A DNA stretch of 64,000 bases from Lactuca virosa (GCA_928212115.1 CAKMRJ010005523.1:139128071-139192070); one strand, 5' to 3'; shown: positions 46,822-59,545, counted from the first letter of the stretch. Numbers and translations are program-made. The notes: a model not told the origin generated them from the sequence alone.

Positions 46822-48519
46822 ATTATCTCCCCCTTAGGATGATTACGTCCCGGAATCATCAACAAAACAGGGCTTGTATAATGACTCCATACGTTATATT
46901 TTCATCCTAGGTAATAACCGTAGCTTCTATGTTCCTTCGAATCAATATCTAAGTCTTGGACTTCTTGACTGCAGGCGGTGCTAAATCTTGCACCTGCTCT
47001 TTATCCTATGTTGGACTTTCAATTGTAACCTTCGAGTTATAAAATAGAATCTTATTGGAGACTCCTACTTCTTCTTAAACAGACTAATCTTAAGAGAAGT
47101 TCTTTACTTCGGTTATCATAGCAGACCGATGGGTCATGTTCTAATGACATCTCATCGTATGATGCAACGCTTAGACTCAGGTCTCTTAGAGTCAAATTCC
47201 AGAATAGAATATACCTTTCTTCATGTTCTAATGTGATATAATCACATTTTAGCATGTAGCATTTCTAGCTACAGGCTTCTTACTTAAACAATGATCGCGA
47301 TACTTCTATTGATTGCTTCGATTAACTTCAATCTTCTGGCTTAAGTCGAATGCTACATCGAACTTGGCTCTCTAAACCATGTAACATACTCGTCTTTGTC
47401 GGACTCTATTTGATATGACCACTAGGGTCGTAAAAACAATCATCTTCTTAGTCATTACCAAAACAATGGTAATGACAAACTTGAACAAAACAAAACCAAT
47501 TACTAGCTTCTTGGTAACCTTGTGACTTTCCCTGATCCAAGTGCGAGTCATGTGCTTCCGGTAGTATATGCATCTACTACCTTTCACACATACTCATACT
47601 CATCCCAAGTGTTGTCTTGCAGTCCCCAAGTCCTAAAATCACAAAACAATTTAACACATACGAGTGTGTCCAAATAATCATAAAATTTTCCTAGACTCTA
47701 CTAGGACTTCTTCCATGCGTATCTTCAATCATCAATTCTGCTTCGACTCGGTTGGTGATGGAAATTCCAGATGATAGGAAAACTTTAGGAATTACACCAA
47801 TCGTTCTATCATCCTGCTAATCAAATGTGTACATTCAGATGTACCGTACTTCTCTATACGTACTGTTATTTTATCAGATGCATTCTAAAGGCAAGATACC
47901 TCTCTTACGATATCTTCTGATAGGTATCATTCACTATCATAAGCCTTATTATTTCCTCTATTCTATGAGTCTATCATGGTTCACATCACTTCCTGAACTT
48001 CTGCCATTGTAATAGGTTCAGATGCAGGCGCAACGACCGATGCATGACCCATCACATTCTTCGGCTCAGGTTGTCATCTTCCTCGGATATTTCCTAGTCT
48101 GTCTTCACCATGACGTTTTGTACAACCAAGCAGACGTTCGGTGTACCGAGGCGAGAATTTAATATAGGAAAGATTTTATTTACGATAGACGTATAAATCT
48201 CCTTGTCACATCGAAAAGTTATATGTCAGTTCTAATACCGTAATCAAACGTTTAGAAATCTGAACACATAAAGTCCCCAGATCCGGTCGGCAACAGACCA
48301 TAGATCCGAACAAATAATAGCATATAAGGCATCTTTATAGCTATAACATAAAACATTTAGCACATAAAACATTTTAGGCATCTTTCATAAAATAAACTAG
48401 TGCTCGTGTCTAAAATATAGCAGACACTCATCTCACAATCATCGCTTAGCATTCTAAGTTTAAGTCTAGAAATTTCCTACAAATTCCTAGTTCGCTTAAA
48501 CTAATGCTCTGATACCAAC
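46822..48519 (-). pseudogene. Internal region of the nested gypsy element (gag and pol relics)
   Basis: 1.7 kb between PPT and PBS. No ORF above about 70 codons fits a retrotransposon protein. Recognisable leftovers on the minus strand include the gag N-terminal coding region near 47980-48070, homologous to 19700-19790. The rest is too eroded to assign. Gag core, protease, RT and integrase are missing. Confidence 0.65.
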
Positions 48520-50583
48520 TGTGACATCGCCATTTTCACGGCCAGAAAAGAACGATTATGTTTATGCTTTATAAAAATCAGAGTACCCTTTTAATAAAAA
48601 TGTTGCGGAATTTGTTCCCAGAAAATACAAGAAAAATACTTTATCAAAGTATTTCTGAAGAAATGTATTTTATTTATTTATAACATTTAGGATGTCGTCG
48701 TCAATACATAAACATAAGCATAAACAGAACTTACATTCATTTACGCTAGTGATCTACATCTCCTTTAATCTCTCAGTGTAAAGTAGCTTCGTATCGATAC
48801 CTGTGATACAAATAGACTGAGTGGGCCAGGTTGGGAAACTTGGTGAGTACATAGGGTTTTCAACCCACAATAATATAATTATTATATTTAATCATCAAAC
48901 AATCAACCCAATTACCCATCCCCATTATCTTATTTATTCTTAAGGATCTACCCTAAGAATCATCTAACTTTCATTTATTCATTCCTAAGGATTGACCTAA
49001 GGAATAGGCACGAAGTCCATCGCTGCCAGGGTTTATATCAAATAAGGCAACCATCCGGGTGACAAAACTGCTTTCCTCGGCAATTTATGTCAAATAAGCA
49101 AACATCGGGGTGACAACACTGCTTTCCTCAGCAATTTATGTCAAATAAGAAAACATCGGGGTGACAACACTGCTTTCCTCAGCAATTTATGTCAAATAAG
49201 CAAACATCGGGGTGACAACACTGCTTTCCTTAACAATTTATGTCAAATAGGCACGAAGTCACATCGTCGTCAGGGTTTATACAACAGACACTAAGTCCAT
49301 AGTTGCAAGGGTTTAGGCACCAAGTCTGCATGGTCGCCAGGGTTTATACAATAAGAACTAAGTCCATAGCTGCCAACGTTTATCTTATAGGCACTAAGTC
49401 CATAGCTGCCAACGTTTATCTAATAGGCACTAAGTCCATAGCTGCCAGGGTTCTTAAATTACAACTGGTGAACACGTAGTTTAAAACATCTGGTAAACAC
49501 TCAGTTCAAAAATACTTAATCCATACTCCCAGATCTAAAACTAACCACTCTACCTGATCCATACTCCCGGATCTGGTATGTATGATCCATACTCCCGGAT
49601 CAATAACTAATAACTATGTTTATATTCTGCTAGATGACTAGATCATCTTAAACATCGAGACCTCTCATCAATTTTTATTTCATCACAGATCATCTAATTC
49701 ATCTACCCATATTTTACCCAACATATTTGTAGATATAAAATACATATACAATTTAAATCAATTAAAACATGTATAAAATGGTTCATCCATCATAGATAGC
49801 AAGTATACAGATAATATGCACACATAGCACATAATTTATATAAAATACTTCATATCTATGTGTAAGATGAAAATAATATGCACTCACCTTATTAGCGTGA
49901 GTTGATAGAATCTAACTAGAAACGGTCGGTGGTTCGTAATCGTCGGGCTCAGGATGCGGAACGGCTTCAGAAAACGAGAGAGAAAGAAAGTAGAAGGTGT
50001 AAGGAATGAAAGGGTCTTGATCGCTATTTATAGGCTGTTCTGGGCCCATTCACGTCGTGAAAATGATACGTTCGCGTCGTGAACCTCCATGAGTCATCCT
50101 GTAGTGTTAACACGTGTTTTCTAGCCCCGATTAGTGTCCCTGACACGTTTCACGTCGTAAACTTCATGTTCACGTCGTGACTTAAGGCGGCTAGGGTTTC
50201 AGTCACGTGTCATGCTCTCAACAGCTGCATCTTCGGAAGGCCATAATTTTTGCATACGAGCTCCGTTTTCGACGTTCTTTATATCCACGCGAAGGCGGAG
50301 ACGTACTCTACAACTTTCATTTAGAGACCTAAGGCTAAAAAGTACTCTATAATAAACTCACTTTTTACGATTCTCGGTGTCGTGCCGGTTTTGTCGCGAA
50401 ACTTCGACAGGTCATAACTTCTTCGTTATAACTCGGATTTCAGCGTTCTTTATATGTATGGAAACCTTATGACATATACTACAACTTAGTTAAGATTATT
50501 TATTCTAAATAATGCTCTATTAAAAAGTCTTTTTTGATGCTTATCGTCTCTAAATTGACTAGCCCGAATCTGCGGGCGTTACA
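48520..50583 (-). repeat. 5' LTR of the nested gypsy element
   Basis: On the plus strand it runs TGTGACATCGCC...CGGGCGTTACA, nearly identical to 44745-46821, with the same minisatellites (about 49005-49450) and TTCACGTCGTGAA palindromes (about 50047-50190). As the upstream LTR in minus orientation it would drive transcription of the element. Confidence 0.9.
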
Positions 50584-50588
50584 GTTAC

Positions 50589-51773
50589 ATTGAGTAAACT
50601 TCAAGGCTTGCTAAGAACCGCTGAAAGTGGATTGAAAGGAAAAGGTGTTGAATCCACTCCTACTACTGCTGCTCCAGTCCTGGCTATTGGACAAGGAAAA
50701 GGGAAAAAGAGGAAAGCTCCTTCAAAGCAAAATTGGAAGGAAAAGTCTCATGATGGGTCTTCTAGTAGTGGATCCAAATGAAAAACCAATTCTACTTTCC
50801 CTGCCTCAGATCCAAAGGATGCAACGTGCTTCTACTGCCAAGACAAGAGGCATCGGAAGAGAAGCTGCCCCAAGTACCTGTAGAACATTAAGGATGGCAA
50901 GATCAAGCCTACCTCGGCAAGTATTTACACTATTTTGTCTAAAAATTCATCGCATTCTAATTCTTGGGTCCTTGATACAGGATGTGGTTTTCACATTTGC
51001 TCTGACTTGTAGAGACTAAGAGAAAGTAGGAATGTGGAGCTTAGGAAGATGAACTTGATAGTGGGCAATAGGAGATCGTCACCTGTTACCAACATCAACA
51101 TTTATTCTTTAAAGCTTAACAGTGGATTTTGTTTAGACTTAAATAATTGTTGCTACTCTTCAGAAATGACGAGGAATATTATTTCTTTTCATGGTTTGTA
51201 CAGACGAGGATTTAGATATTCTTTTAATAATGAGAATGGATCTATTAATGCTTATTATAATGGTGTATTTTATTTTGAAGCATTGCCTTGTGATGGTGTA
51301 TATGAAACTGTTATGGGTGTAGACAATTTAGGAAATAGTGTGTTGCACATTGATTCGTCTAATGGATTAGACAAAGCATGATTGTGGCATTGTCGTCTAG
51401 GACATGTCAACAAGAAGCGCATTGCCCAACTCCAAAAGGATGGAGTGTTGGAATCATTTGACCTTAGGTCGGATGATACATGCGAATCTTGTTTGCTTGG
51501 AAAGATGATTAAATCACCTTTCACTAGTTCGTGTGAAAGAGGTGAAGGATTGTTGGATCTCATACACACCGATGTGTGTGGGCCCTTCAGATCCACCACA
51601 AGGGATGCGGGTCGATTTTATGTGACTTTTACTGATGATTACAGCAGATATGGCTATATCTACTTAATCAAGCATAAGTCAGAAATCTTTGAAAAGTTCA
51701 AAGAGTTCAAACATGAAGTCGAGAATCAATTGGGCAGGAAGATCAAGATGCTCAGATCTGATAGGGGTGGTGA
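50589..51773 (+). pseudogene. gag-pol: Copia gag end, protease, pre-integrase and first part of integrase
   Basis: It resumes the gag frame after the gypsy insert (SKLQGLLRTAESGLKGKG), then a Lys-rich tail, a zinc knuckle CFYCQDKRHRKRSC that keeps its CX2CX4HX4C ligands but lacks the usual Gly, a protease WVLDTGCGFHIC (DTG active site), the pre-integrase domain (LWHCRLGHVNKKRIAQL; CESCLLGKM) and the integrase (LIHTDVCGPF; TFTDDYSRYGYIYL; LRSDRGGEY). Stops occur at 50779-50781, about 50881, about 51009 and 51379-51381. It is interrupted at 51779 by another LTR element. Confidence 0.85.
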
Positions 51774-51778
51774 GTATT

Positions 51779-52010
51779 TGTTGGGTATTTGAGATATTGA
51801 AACTGATTTGGCATGTTTGGTTATTTAGGGAAGCCTTTTTAGGGTTAATCGTTTTGTGATTCCCTACGGTGCCTTTACAGTAGAAGTTCTTCATCGAGCT
51901 CTTCTAAGTCATTGGTTTTAATCATTCGACACAACTTTGATCTTAGCATTCATTTTTCGATTTACTTTTCTGTTTAGAATCTATCGATCAACTCATTATT
52001 ATTCTTAACA
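51779..52010 (+). repeat. 5' LTR of the non-autonomous element (internally different from its partner)
   Basis: 232 bp. The first part, to about 51915, matches the 3' LTR, as do the last bases 'attcttaaca'. The middle does not: it lacks the TATA-bearing block seen at about 57238-57250 ('ccctataaataatc'). Without that block this LTR may have no promoter. Confidence 0.75.
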
Positions 52011-52414
52011 AGTGGTATCAGATCAGGTTCCTGTAGATCTCAGTGATTATTGCAAGAATCGATCTTGTTTAGGGCGATATTTTATCATGAATCTCACCTT
52101 GTTCTTCAGGTTTTGTAAGTTTCTGAAAAGAAAAAGTGAAATACCTCGTTTTATTGCAAAATCTTGTTCATATCTGTTATCTTCTACTCATTCTATCATC
52201 TGATTTGTTCTTATTTCATGTTTTGAAAGACAAATAGAAGAAGAATTTTGTGTTTTGTCAAGGTATTTGTGTTAAGATCTACTTTATCTCTCTATAAATC
52301 GTCTCATATCTGTTTTCTCTCTATAGAAACCATCCAAGATCCGTTTTCTCTCTCTAGAATTCTTATCATGTTTACTTTCTCTCTCTTCAAGTTTCGTCAC
52401 TTGGTCAAGATCTA

Positions 52415-55400
52415 ATGGGTTTTTTATTTTGTAACTCCATTTTAGAACTTGGATTAAAGGTTAATAAACCAATCTATGGTGTCAATAAAGTGACTATGTT
52501 TTATATTCTTGGTGAATATGCATTGAGGGATGTTACCGAGTTATATAATCTTTTTATTCATAAGAAAATATCTGAATACTCACGTGTTAATGACGGTTAA
52601 TTACAAAAGGATGAGATAATTGTAGAACAATTTCGTATTATCCATAGACATTTAGATCGGGAAAATAAACAACAAATTTTGGAGATGAAAAGATCTGAAA
52701 AGAAAAAGGAAGATGTTCTTGGTGTTCTTTGTGAGGTTCATAATGTTATCCATGTTTCTGAAGAAAAAGTGACTCCAGATCTTCATGTTGAGGGGGCGTC
52801 TAAAGTTTCAAGTTTTCCAGAAGTATCACCATCTGCATCTAGTTGTTCTGAAGATGAATCTGTAACGCTCGCATATTCGGGCTAGTCAATTTAGAGACGA
52901 TAAGCGTCAAAAATGACTTTTTGATAGAAGATTATTTAGAATAAATAAGCTTAACTAAGTTTTAGTATATGTCACAAGGTTTCCGTGCATATAAAGAATG
53001 CTGAAATCCGAGTTATAACGAAGAAGTTATGACCTGTAGTAGTTTCGCGACAAAACCGGCATGACACCGGGAATCATAAAAAGTGAGTTTATGATAGAGT
53101 AAGTTTTAGCCTTAGGGTTCTAAAGGAAAGTTGTAGAGTACGTCTCCACCTTCGCGTGGATATAAAGAACGTCAAAAACGGAGCTCGTATGCAAAAGTTA
53201 TGGTCTTCCGAAGATGCAGCTGTTGAGAGCATTACACGTGGCTGAAACCCTAGCCGCCTTAAGTCACGACGTGAACATGAAGTTCATGACGTGAAACGTG
53301 TCAGGGACACTAATCGAGGCTAGAAAACATGTTCCAAGCCTACGGGAGTGATATGTTAAGAGTCCACGACGTGGACATCAATTTCACGACGTGAAATGTC
53401 ATCCGGACACCTTTCGAAGCTAGAACGCAGATGGCAAGCCTACGAAGTGATTCAGCACTGGATTCACGACGTGAACATTAAGTCCATGACGTGAAATGGC
53501 CCAGAACAGCCTAGAAATAGAAATTTCAGCCCTTTCATTCATTGCACCATTTCTTTTCTCTCTCTCTCTCGTTTCCGAAGGCCGTTTCCGCATCCCGACC
53601 CCAACGATCACGAACCGCCGACCGTTTCTAGTTAGATTCTGTCAACTCACGCTATTAAAGTGAGTGCATATTATTTTCATCTTACACATAGATATGAAGT
53701 ATTTTATATAAATTACGTGCTATGTGTGCATATTATCTGTATACTTGCTATCTATGATGGATGAACCATTTTATACATGTTTTAATTGATTTAAACTGTA
53801 TATGTATTTTATATCTACAAATATGTTGGGTAAAACATGGGTAGATGAATTAGATGATGTGTGATGATAATTAGGTGATGAGAGATAGGTGATGATAGAA
53901 AGGTGATGAGAGATAGGTGATGATAATTAGGTGATGATAATTAGGTGATGATAATTAGGTGATGATAGATAGGTGATGATAAATAGGTGATGTGAGATGA
54001 GAGGAGATACCATAACCTTGACCGGCGATGTAGTCATCTACCAGAGTATAGATGGCGACCACTGACTATTCTAGGCAGTCATGTGGAAACACCAGCAGGC
54101 TCATAACCTGTAGGTGATGAATTACGAGTTCAGGCGATGTTGTAACTATGTATTCATGCGATGATACTTTAACCCTTATTATGAATTACGAGTCCAGGCG
54201 ATATTGTGGCTGCGTATTCATGCGATGATAGTCTAACCCTTATTATGAATTACGAGTCCAGGCGATGTTGTGGCTGTGTATTCATGCGATGATAGTCTAA
54301 CCCTTATTATGATTTACATGTCCAGGCGATGTTGTGGCTGCGTAATCATGTGATGATACCCTAACCCTTACTAGGCACATATTGAGGGAGTGATCCCCGA
54401 ATTAGTATTGTCTATGCGATGTAGGCGATGATCCTTAGGAAAAGTTCTTAGGAACAAACACATAAGGAAATGTGATGTAAGGACATGAGAGGTAAATACG
54501 ATGTAGGAGATGACCCTTAGGATAAATCCTTAGGGAAGGTAATTAGGAATAAAGAAGATAATGGGGATGAGTAATTGGGTTAATTGTTTGATGATTAAAC
54601 ATAATAATTATATTATTGTGGGTTGAAAACCCTATGTACTCACCAGGTTTCCCAACCTGACCCACTCAAGCTTATTTGTATCACAGGTGTCGATACGAAG
54701 CTACTTTACACTGAGAGATTAAAGGAGATGTAGATCACTAGTGTAAATAAATGTAAGGTCTGTTTATGCTTATGTTTCAGTATTGACGATGACATCCCAA
54801 AGTTTTAAAATGAATAAAAATACATTTCTTCGGAAATGATTGGATAATATATTTATCATGTTTTTCTGGGAACAAATTCCGCAATATATTTCTTTAAAAA
54901 TATACTCTGATTTTTATAAAGCATAAACAAAATCGGTTTTTTATGGCCGTGAAAAATGGGGATGTCACAGAATCTCAAAGCAAATCTTCTGAAATCATGA
55001 AAGTAAAGACATTTTGTTCTATTGGAACTCAAACGGATGATTTTTCTTGTTCTGATGATGTTTTTTAAGGAATGGTTTCTTATAGAAAGCCAATTATTCA
55101 AGATGTTCAGATTTACCAAACTCATAAGGATTGTGTTCAAAAGACTTCAAATGTTCAGATTCAGAAAGGTGAAGAGGTTGTCCAGATCTGAAATTCGTTT
55201 CTGAAGCGTAGAAATCAGAAAAGAAAGAAAAAGAAGAAGAAGAAGAAGAAGAAGAGTAAAATTAAGAAAGTTTGGATGCCCAAAGTACAAGTCTCTCATG
55301 CATGTGAAAAGGTTCAGAAAGCTGAAGTCAAGATTGTTCAAAGAAAATTCAGTTTTTGTTTAGATGAAGATGTTAGATGTTGGAGAAAAGAGAAAAAGGT

Positions 55401-55497
55401 TTTTAGTTGGATCAATGAGATTTATGGAAATTATAGTTTTCCAACTAAAAAGTGGGTATTATTTTCAGAAGATGATCGATTCTCTTCAAATAAATAG
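52415..55497 (+). pseudogene. Gag-like ORF of the non-autonomous element, split by a solo LTR
   Basis: The reading frame starts near 52415 (MGFLFCNSILELGLKVNKP), has TAA at 52598-52600, continues in the same frame (IVEQFRIIHRHLDRENKQQ; KKKEDVLGVLCEVHNVIHV) to the solo LTR at 52861, and resumes after it in the same frame. The second part has further stops near 55067 and 55190, a run of lysines (about 55225-55258) and a KKVWMPK-like motif, and ends at 55495-55497. The overall character is basic and hydrophilic, as for a nucleic-acid-binding capsid protein, but there is no zinc knuckle and I cannot match it to a named gag family. Confidence 0.5.
52861..54969 (+). mobile_element. Solo LTR of the gypsy family (plus orientation)
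   Basis: TGTAACGCTCGC...GGGATGTCACA, 2.1 kb, flanked by a perfect GAATC duplication (52856-52860 and 54970-54974) with no internal region. It is the reverse complement in layout of the LTRs at 44745 and 48520, with the same promoter-side palindromes (about 53263-53490). Its minisatellites differ: 'aggtgatgataattaggtga' units at 53870-53995 and three units of about 61 bp with 'aggcgatgttgtgg' at 54115-54360. It arose by recombination between two LTRs. Confidence 0.92.
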
Positions 55498-57063
55498 GTG
55501 TGCAAGAAACCAATTTCAATCTTGAATCTTAGATGGGTACCAAAAGTTCCATAAAAGTTTTGTCCTTTACCAAAAAAAAATACGGTGAAAGCTGACGAAT
55601 TTTAAGTCAAAATGATGAAATATGGTTGAAGGAATCAATTTTTATTGATTTTTAATTGTTGGAAATGACAAAAAGCTGAAAAAGTTGAAAAGGTTGGTGA
55701 AAAAGAACATTTTCTGCAAAAGGAGGGCTGCAATCTAACATTACAGCAAAAAGTGGGCTGAAACTGTCAGTGACTGCAAACAAAGGGTCAGATTCGGAAT
55801 TATTCCCAAAAAGTTGTCACTTTCGGGATTTGGGTAAAAAACTGACATTAAGGGTTAATTTCGGATTTTATCAGAACTCGTTTGAGTGGACTCGTTATTG
55901 GACGTCGACAGTAGGAGTCGGAACATCCGTTGACCATCGGAAATTGATTCAAACTCCGAAATGTTCCGAGTATTCGAAACAATTCACAATCGGACTCGTA
56001 TTTAAGTTCGGAATTTACCGTTCATCTCCGAATCGATCCGAGCGTTCGGAGGCGTTCGGAGTTCTAGGCTCTGAAGGAATTGGATTCGCAACTACAACAC
56101 TTTCAGGATCGGTATTTATGCATTCGGATTTCTAGGAACGAATCGAAATCGGAGTTCTGTCGTTATTTCGTTCGGAGTTCGGAAGTTGTGATCGATTCGC
56201 AAATGGGTGTCGGAACTTTTGTGTTTCGGCATCAACTGTAAACGAAGGTTCGGAATATTTTGAAATCAAAATTTGATCTTGAAGCTGCATTCAGAAATCG
56301 AACAGAAGAATTCGTTGATGTAAATCAGAATTAATCGACTCGCAATCTGTTACAAACGAAATCGGATTTCAATTAGAATTGTAGATTAAATCAGAATTTT
56401 AATTTTGATCGCCATTGATTTTGACTTGTTTAGTCAAAGAACGAGTTTGTCCCGTTCAATTGTAGAAGACGCCTCAAGTTTCATATGCGTCCCTGCTCTA
56501 TTCATTATCAACAGTTTCTACCCTATATTCCAAATTTCTTTACAATTTTTGGGTTTTTACCATTTTAACCCCTTCTTATCAAAATATTTTCACTTCTTAT
56601 CCTTTTCTTTGGTCTTATTCTTTTTAGTCCCTTCTAAATAATTCCTTCTTATTCTATTCCTTTTGTCTAATATTTAAAAAATCGAAAAATACAAAATTAA
56701 TTTTTGTTATTTTTTCAGTTTTATTTTTTGAGAATTGCGAATATTCTAAAAGGATTTATTTCATCAAATCTAACGGGTTTTGAAGATCTATTTTGGCAAA
56801 CTCGCTCCTTATGACAAAGCAGGTTTTACGACTTACTCTATGAGATAGCGAAGATTGTTGGTGATTCTTCTTAACTTTCCGGATTCTCTCCATGGTATTT
56901 GTTGAAGATTCGAGGGGGAGTGATGATTATTCAATGGGGAGTTCGTATATGGAAGATAATATTTGTTTCTCTCTCTTTGAAGACCCCATGTGCTGATGAG
57001 TCTCACAATTTAGGGGGGGAAATGCCAAGATGATCGAAAATCGTGATCTTCATCAGTTTCATC
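55498..57063 (+). other. Non-coding 3' part of the non-autonomous element
   Basis: 1.5 kb after the gag-like ORF. The segment 55850-56300 is notable for many 'cggaa' and 'ttcgga' motifs. Bases 56400-56700 are T-rich. ORFs here (55770-56135, 56405-56641) resemble no protein and lie in compositionally biased DNA. I see no gene. Confidence 0.55.
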
Positions 57064-57075
57064 ATCTAGGGGGAG

Positions 57076-57425
57076 ATTGTTGAGTATTTGAGATATTGAA
57101 ACTGATTTGCATGTTTGGTTATTTAGGGAAGCCTTTTTAGGGTTAATCATTTTGTGATTCCCTACGGTGCCTTTACAGTAGAAGTTCTTAATCGAGCTCT
57201 TCTAAGGCATTGATTTTATATTTTTGGTAAATATTTTATGTTCCCTATAAATAATCATTAGGTTAGCTTTTGATGTAAGCTTTTTCATGATTAAGGTTTT
57301 TCTTTGTACGTTCATATCAAAATCAATATACACAAAACCTTTGAAAGATTACTTGCATATGATGGTGATTGATTCATGATTGTTCTTGATATTCCGCATT
57401 CGTCACCTCGGATTTATTCTTAACA
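57076..57425 (+). repeat. 3' LTR of the non-autonomous element
   Basis: 350 bp after the PPT 'ctagggggagat', with a TATA box 'ccctataaataatc' (about 57243-57256), ending TTCTTAACA. It appears complete, unlike its 5' partner. Confidence 0.85.
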
Positions 57426-57430
57426 GTATC

Positions 57431-59545
57431 TTAGTATCGAGTTCCACGACTACCTCAAGGAATGTGGAATTGTTTCACAATTGACACCTCCTAGGACACC
57501 ACAACTTAATGGTGTGGCTGAGAGGCGTAATCAAGCCTTGTTGGACATGGTTCGTTCCATGCTGAGTCGAGCTTCGCTTTTGATATCGTTCTGGGGGTAT
57601 GCCTTAGAGACTGCCGCCCATATCCTGAATCTAGTCCCAACAAAGAAGGTCGTCAAAACACCTCACGAGATGTGGAAAGGGAAGGTTCCCTCGTTTGCAC
57701 ATATCAACATTTGGGGTTGTGAAGCTTTCGTTAGACGAGAGACTCACGACAAGCTTGAACCTCAAAGTGACCGATGTATTTTCATCGGCTACCCACAAAA
57801 GTCCTTTGGATACTTGTTCTACAGACCTAGTGAGAACGTGGTTTTTGTAGCACGAAGGGGAGTTTTCTGCGAGAGGGAACTCGTATGCAAAGAGGACAGT
57901 GGGAGTATGATTGATCTTGAGGAAATTCAAGATTCAAGCGATGAAGGAACCTCTAACACTAGCGCTCAACCCGAGGAAGAAATTCATGTTGAACCAATTG
58001 ACGAGTCGTTACCTCTTAGACGTTCCACTCGAGTTAGAATGGCACCAGAGTTTTATGGTTTTCATATTACTATGGATGGTGATACGTTTATCAGTGATAG
58101 TACACTGGTAAATTTGGATGAGCCTTCTAGCTACAAGGAAGCCATGACGGGCCCTAAGTCTGCTAAATGGAAAGAGGCAATGGACAGCGAGATCCAGTCC
58201 ATGTATGACAATCAAGTTTGGAACTTGGTTGATAATGTACCGGGTCGTAAGACAGTTGGGTGCAAATGGATCTTCAAGAAGAAGACCAACATGGATGGAA
58301 ATGTGCACACGTTCAAGGCACGATTGGTTGCGAAGGGCTTTACTCAAACCCCGGGGGTTGACTATGATGAAACCTTCTCACCAGTGGCCAAGATCAAGTC
58401 TATTAGGGTTATGTTAGCCATAGATGCGTTTCATGATTATGAAATCTGGCAGATGTATGTCAAAACTGCTTTCCATAATGGGAATCTGGTTGAAGATGTT
58501 TACATGTTTCAGCCATAGACTTTTGTGAATGCTAAGTACCCCAATAGAGTGTGTAAGCTTGAGAAATCAATCTATGGATTGAAGCAAGCTTCTCGCAGAT
58601 GGAATTTTTGCTTTGATGAGAAAGTCAAAGAGTTTGGCTTCTCTAGGAGTGAGGATGAGTCTTGTGTATATGTCGAAGCTAGTGGGAGTATAGTTAGCTT
58701 TCTAGTATTGTATGTTGATGACATACTGGTCATAGGAAATGACGTTTCGACCTTGCAGAAAGTTAAATACTGGATGGGAAAGTGTTTCGCTATGAAGGAT
58801 CTAGTAGAGGCTGGGTATATTCTGGGAATAAGGATTTTGAGAAATAGAATAGAAGACTAATTGGACTTAGTCAAAGTACTTACTTAGATAAAGTGTTAAA
58901 GCGTTTTAGCATGGAGAATTCCAAGAAGAGAGAGTTACCTATCTAGAGCAATACCAAGTTGAGTAAGACTCAGAGTCCGAGTACTGATGTCGAGATGGCA
59001 GAAATGAGTCGAGTTCCATATGCTTCCTCCATTGGCTCGATCTTGTATGCTATGACATGTACTCGCCATGATGTGGCTTTTGATTTGAGCATGGTTAGCC
59101 GATATCAAGGGAACTCGGGTAAAGCTCATTGGATAGCAGTCAAGAACATTCTTAAGTATCTGTCAAGGACTAAGAACTGGGTCCTTGTTATTAGTGGCAG
59201 TGATTCATATTATATAGCCACGAGCGAAGCGTTAAAGGAGGCTATATGGTTGAAGAACTTCATTCAAGACCTTGGATTTGTGCCAGCCATAAAGGAGCCC
59301 ATGTCTGTGATAATGAAGAAGTGGTTGCCTTGACCAAGGAACCAAGGGGTCATGGAAGATCCATACATATCGACAGAAAATACCACTTCGTCAGACATCG
59401 GGTAGAAGAAGGACTCATCGTCGTCAAGAGGGTATCGTCAAAAGAGAATCTTGCAGATCCCCTCACAAAGGGTCTGAGTAGGATTAAGCACATTCAGCAT
59501 GCGAGGAGCATTGGTCTGAAGGACGATATTAGTTTTAGTGATTAG
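57431..59545 (+). pseudogene. pol: Copia integrase end, reverse transcriptase and RNase H
   Basis: It continues the integrase interrupted at 51778 (EFHDYLKECGIVSQLTPP; GVAERRNQALLDMVRSML with the catalytic Glu position replaced, Q-A-L-L for the usual R-T-L-L/E context), then RT (GCKWIFKKKTNMDGNVH; LVAKGFTQTPGVDYDETFSPVAK). In RT motif A the catalytic Asp is changed: QMYVKTAF instead of QMDVKTAF. YVDDILVI is intact. A TAG follows QP at 58516-58518, a TAA ends the next part at 58858-58860, and RNase H is incomplete and frameshifted near 59190-59330 before ENLADPLTKGLSR, ending at 59545. This copy cannot make active RT. Confidence 0.87.

Larger units (their letters stand above)
44745..50583 (-). 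mobile_element. Non-autonomous Ty3/gypsy element with near-identical LTRs (minus strand)
   Basis: It consists of LTRs 44745-46821 (3') and 48520-50583 (5'), an internal region of only 1.7 kb, and perfect TSD GTTAC. The minus orientation is given by the inverted PPT 'atctccccct' (46826-46835) and inverted PBS 'tctgataccaac' (48508-48519). The LTRs differ at few positions over about 2.07 kb, indicating a young insertion. The internal region has no usable ORF, but short stretches match the gag and leader of the element at 17887-22665 (for example 'gccattgtaat' near 48002). It is therefore a deletion derivative of that family. Confidence 0.9.
51779..57425 (+). mobile_element. Non-autonomous LTR element with gag-like ORF only, containing a solo gypsy LTR
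   Basis: The 5' LTR 51779-52010 and 3' LTR 57076-57425 both run TGTTG(G/A)GTATTTGAG...TTCTTAACA. The flanks GTATT (51774-51778) and GTATC (57426-57430) fit a 5-bp duplication with one later change. The PBS TGGTATCAGATC is at 52013-52024 and the PPT 'ctagggggagat' at 57064-57075. Without the solo LTR the element is about 3.5 kb and has no protease, integrase or RT. Copia-type PBS and PPT suggest it is moved by copia proteins in trans. Confidence 0.85.

Noticed and set aside
46822..48519. Novel cargo gene in the short gypsy interior
   Set aside because: No ORF is credible, and stretches align with gag and leader of the related element at 17887-22665, so it is eroded retrotransposon sequence.
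55770..56135. 121-codon ORF after the gag-like gene
   Set aside because: It lies in a stretch full of CGGAA/TTCGGA motifs, shows no domain, and sits in the non-coding tail of the element.
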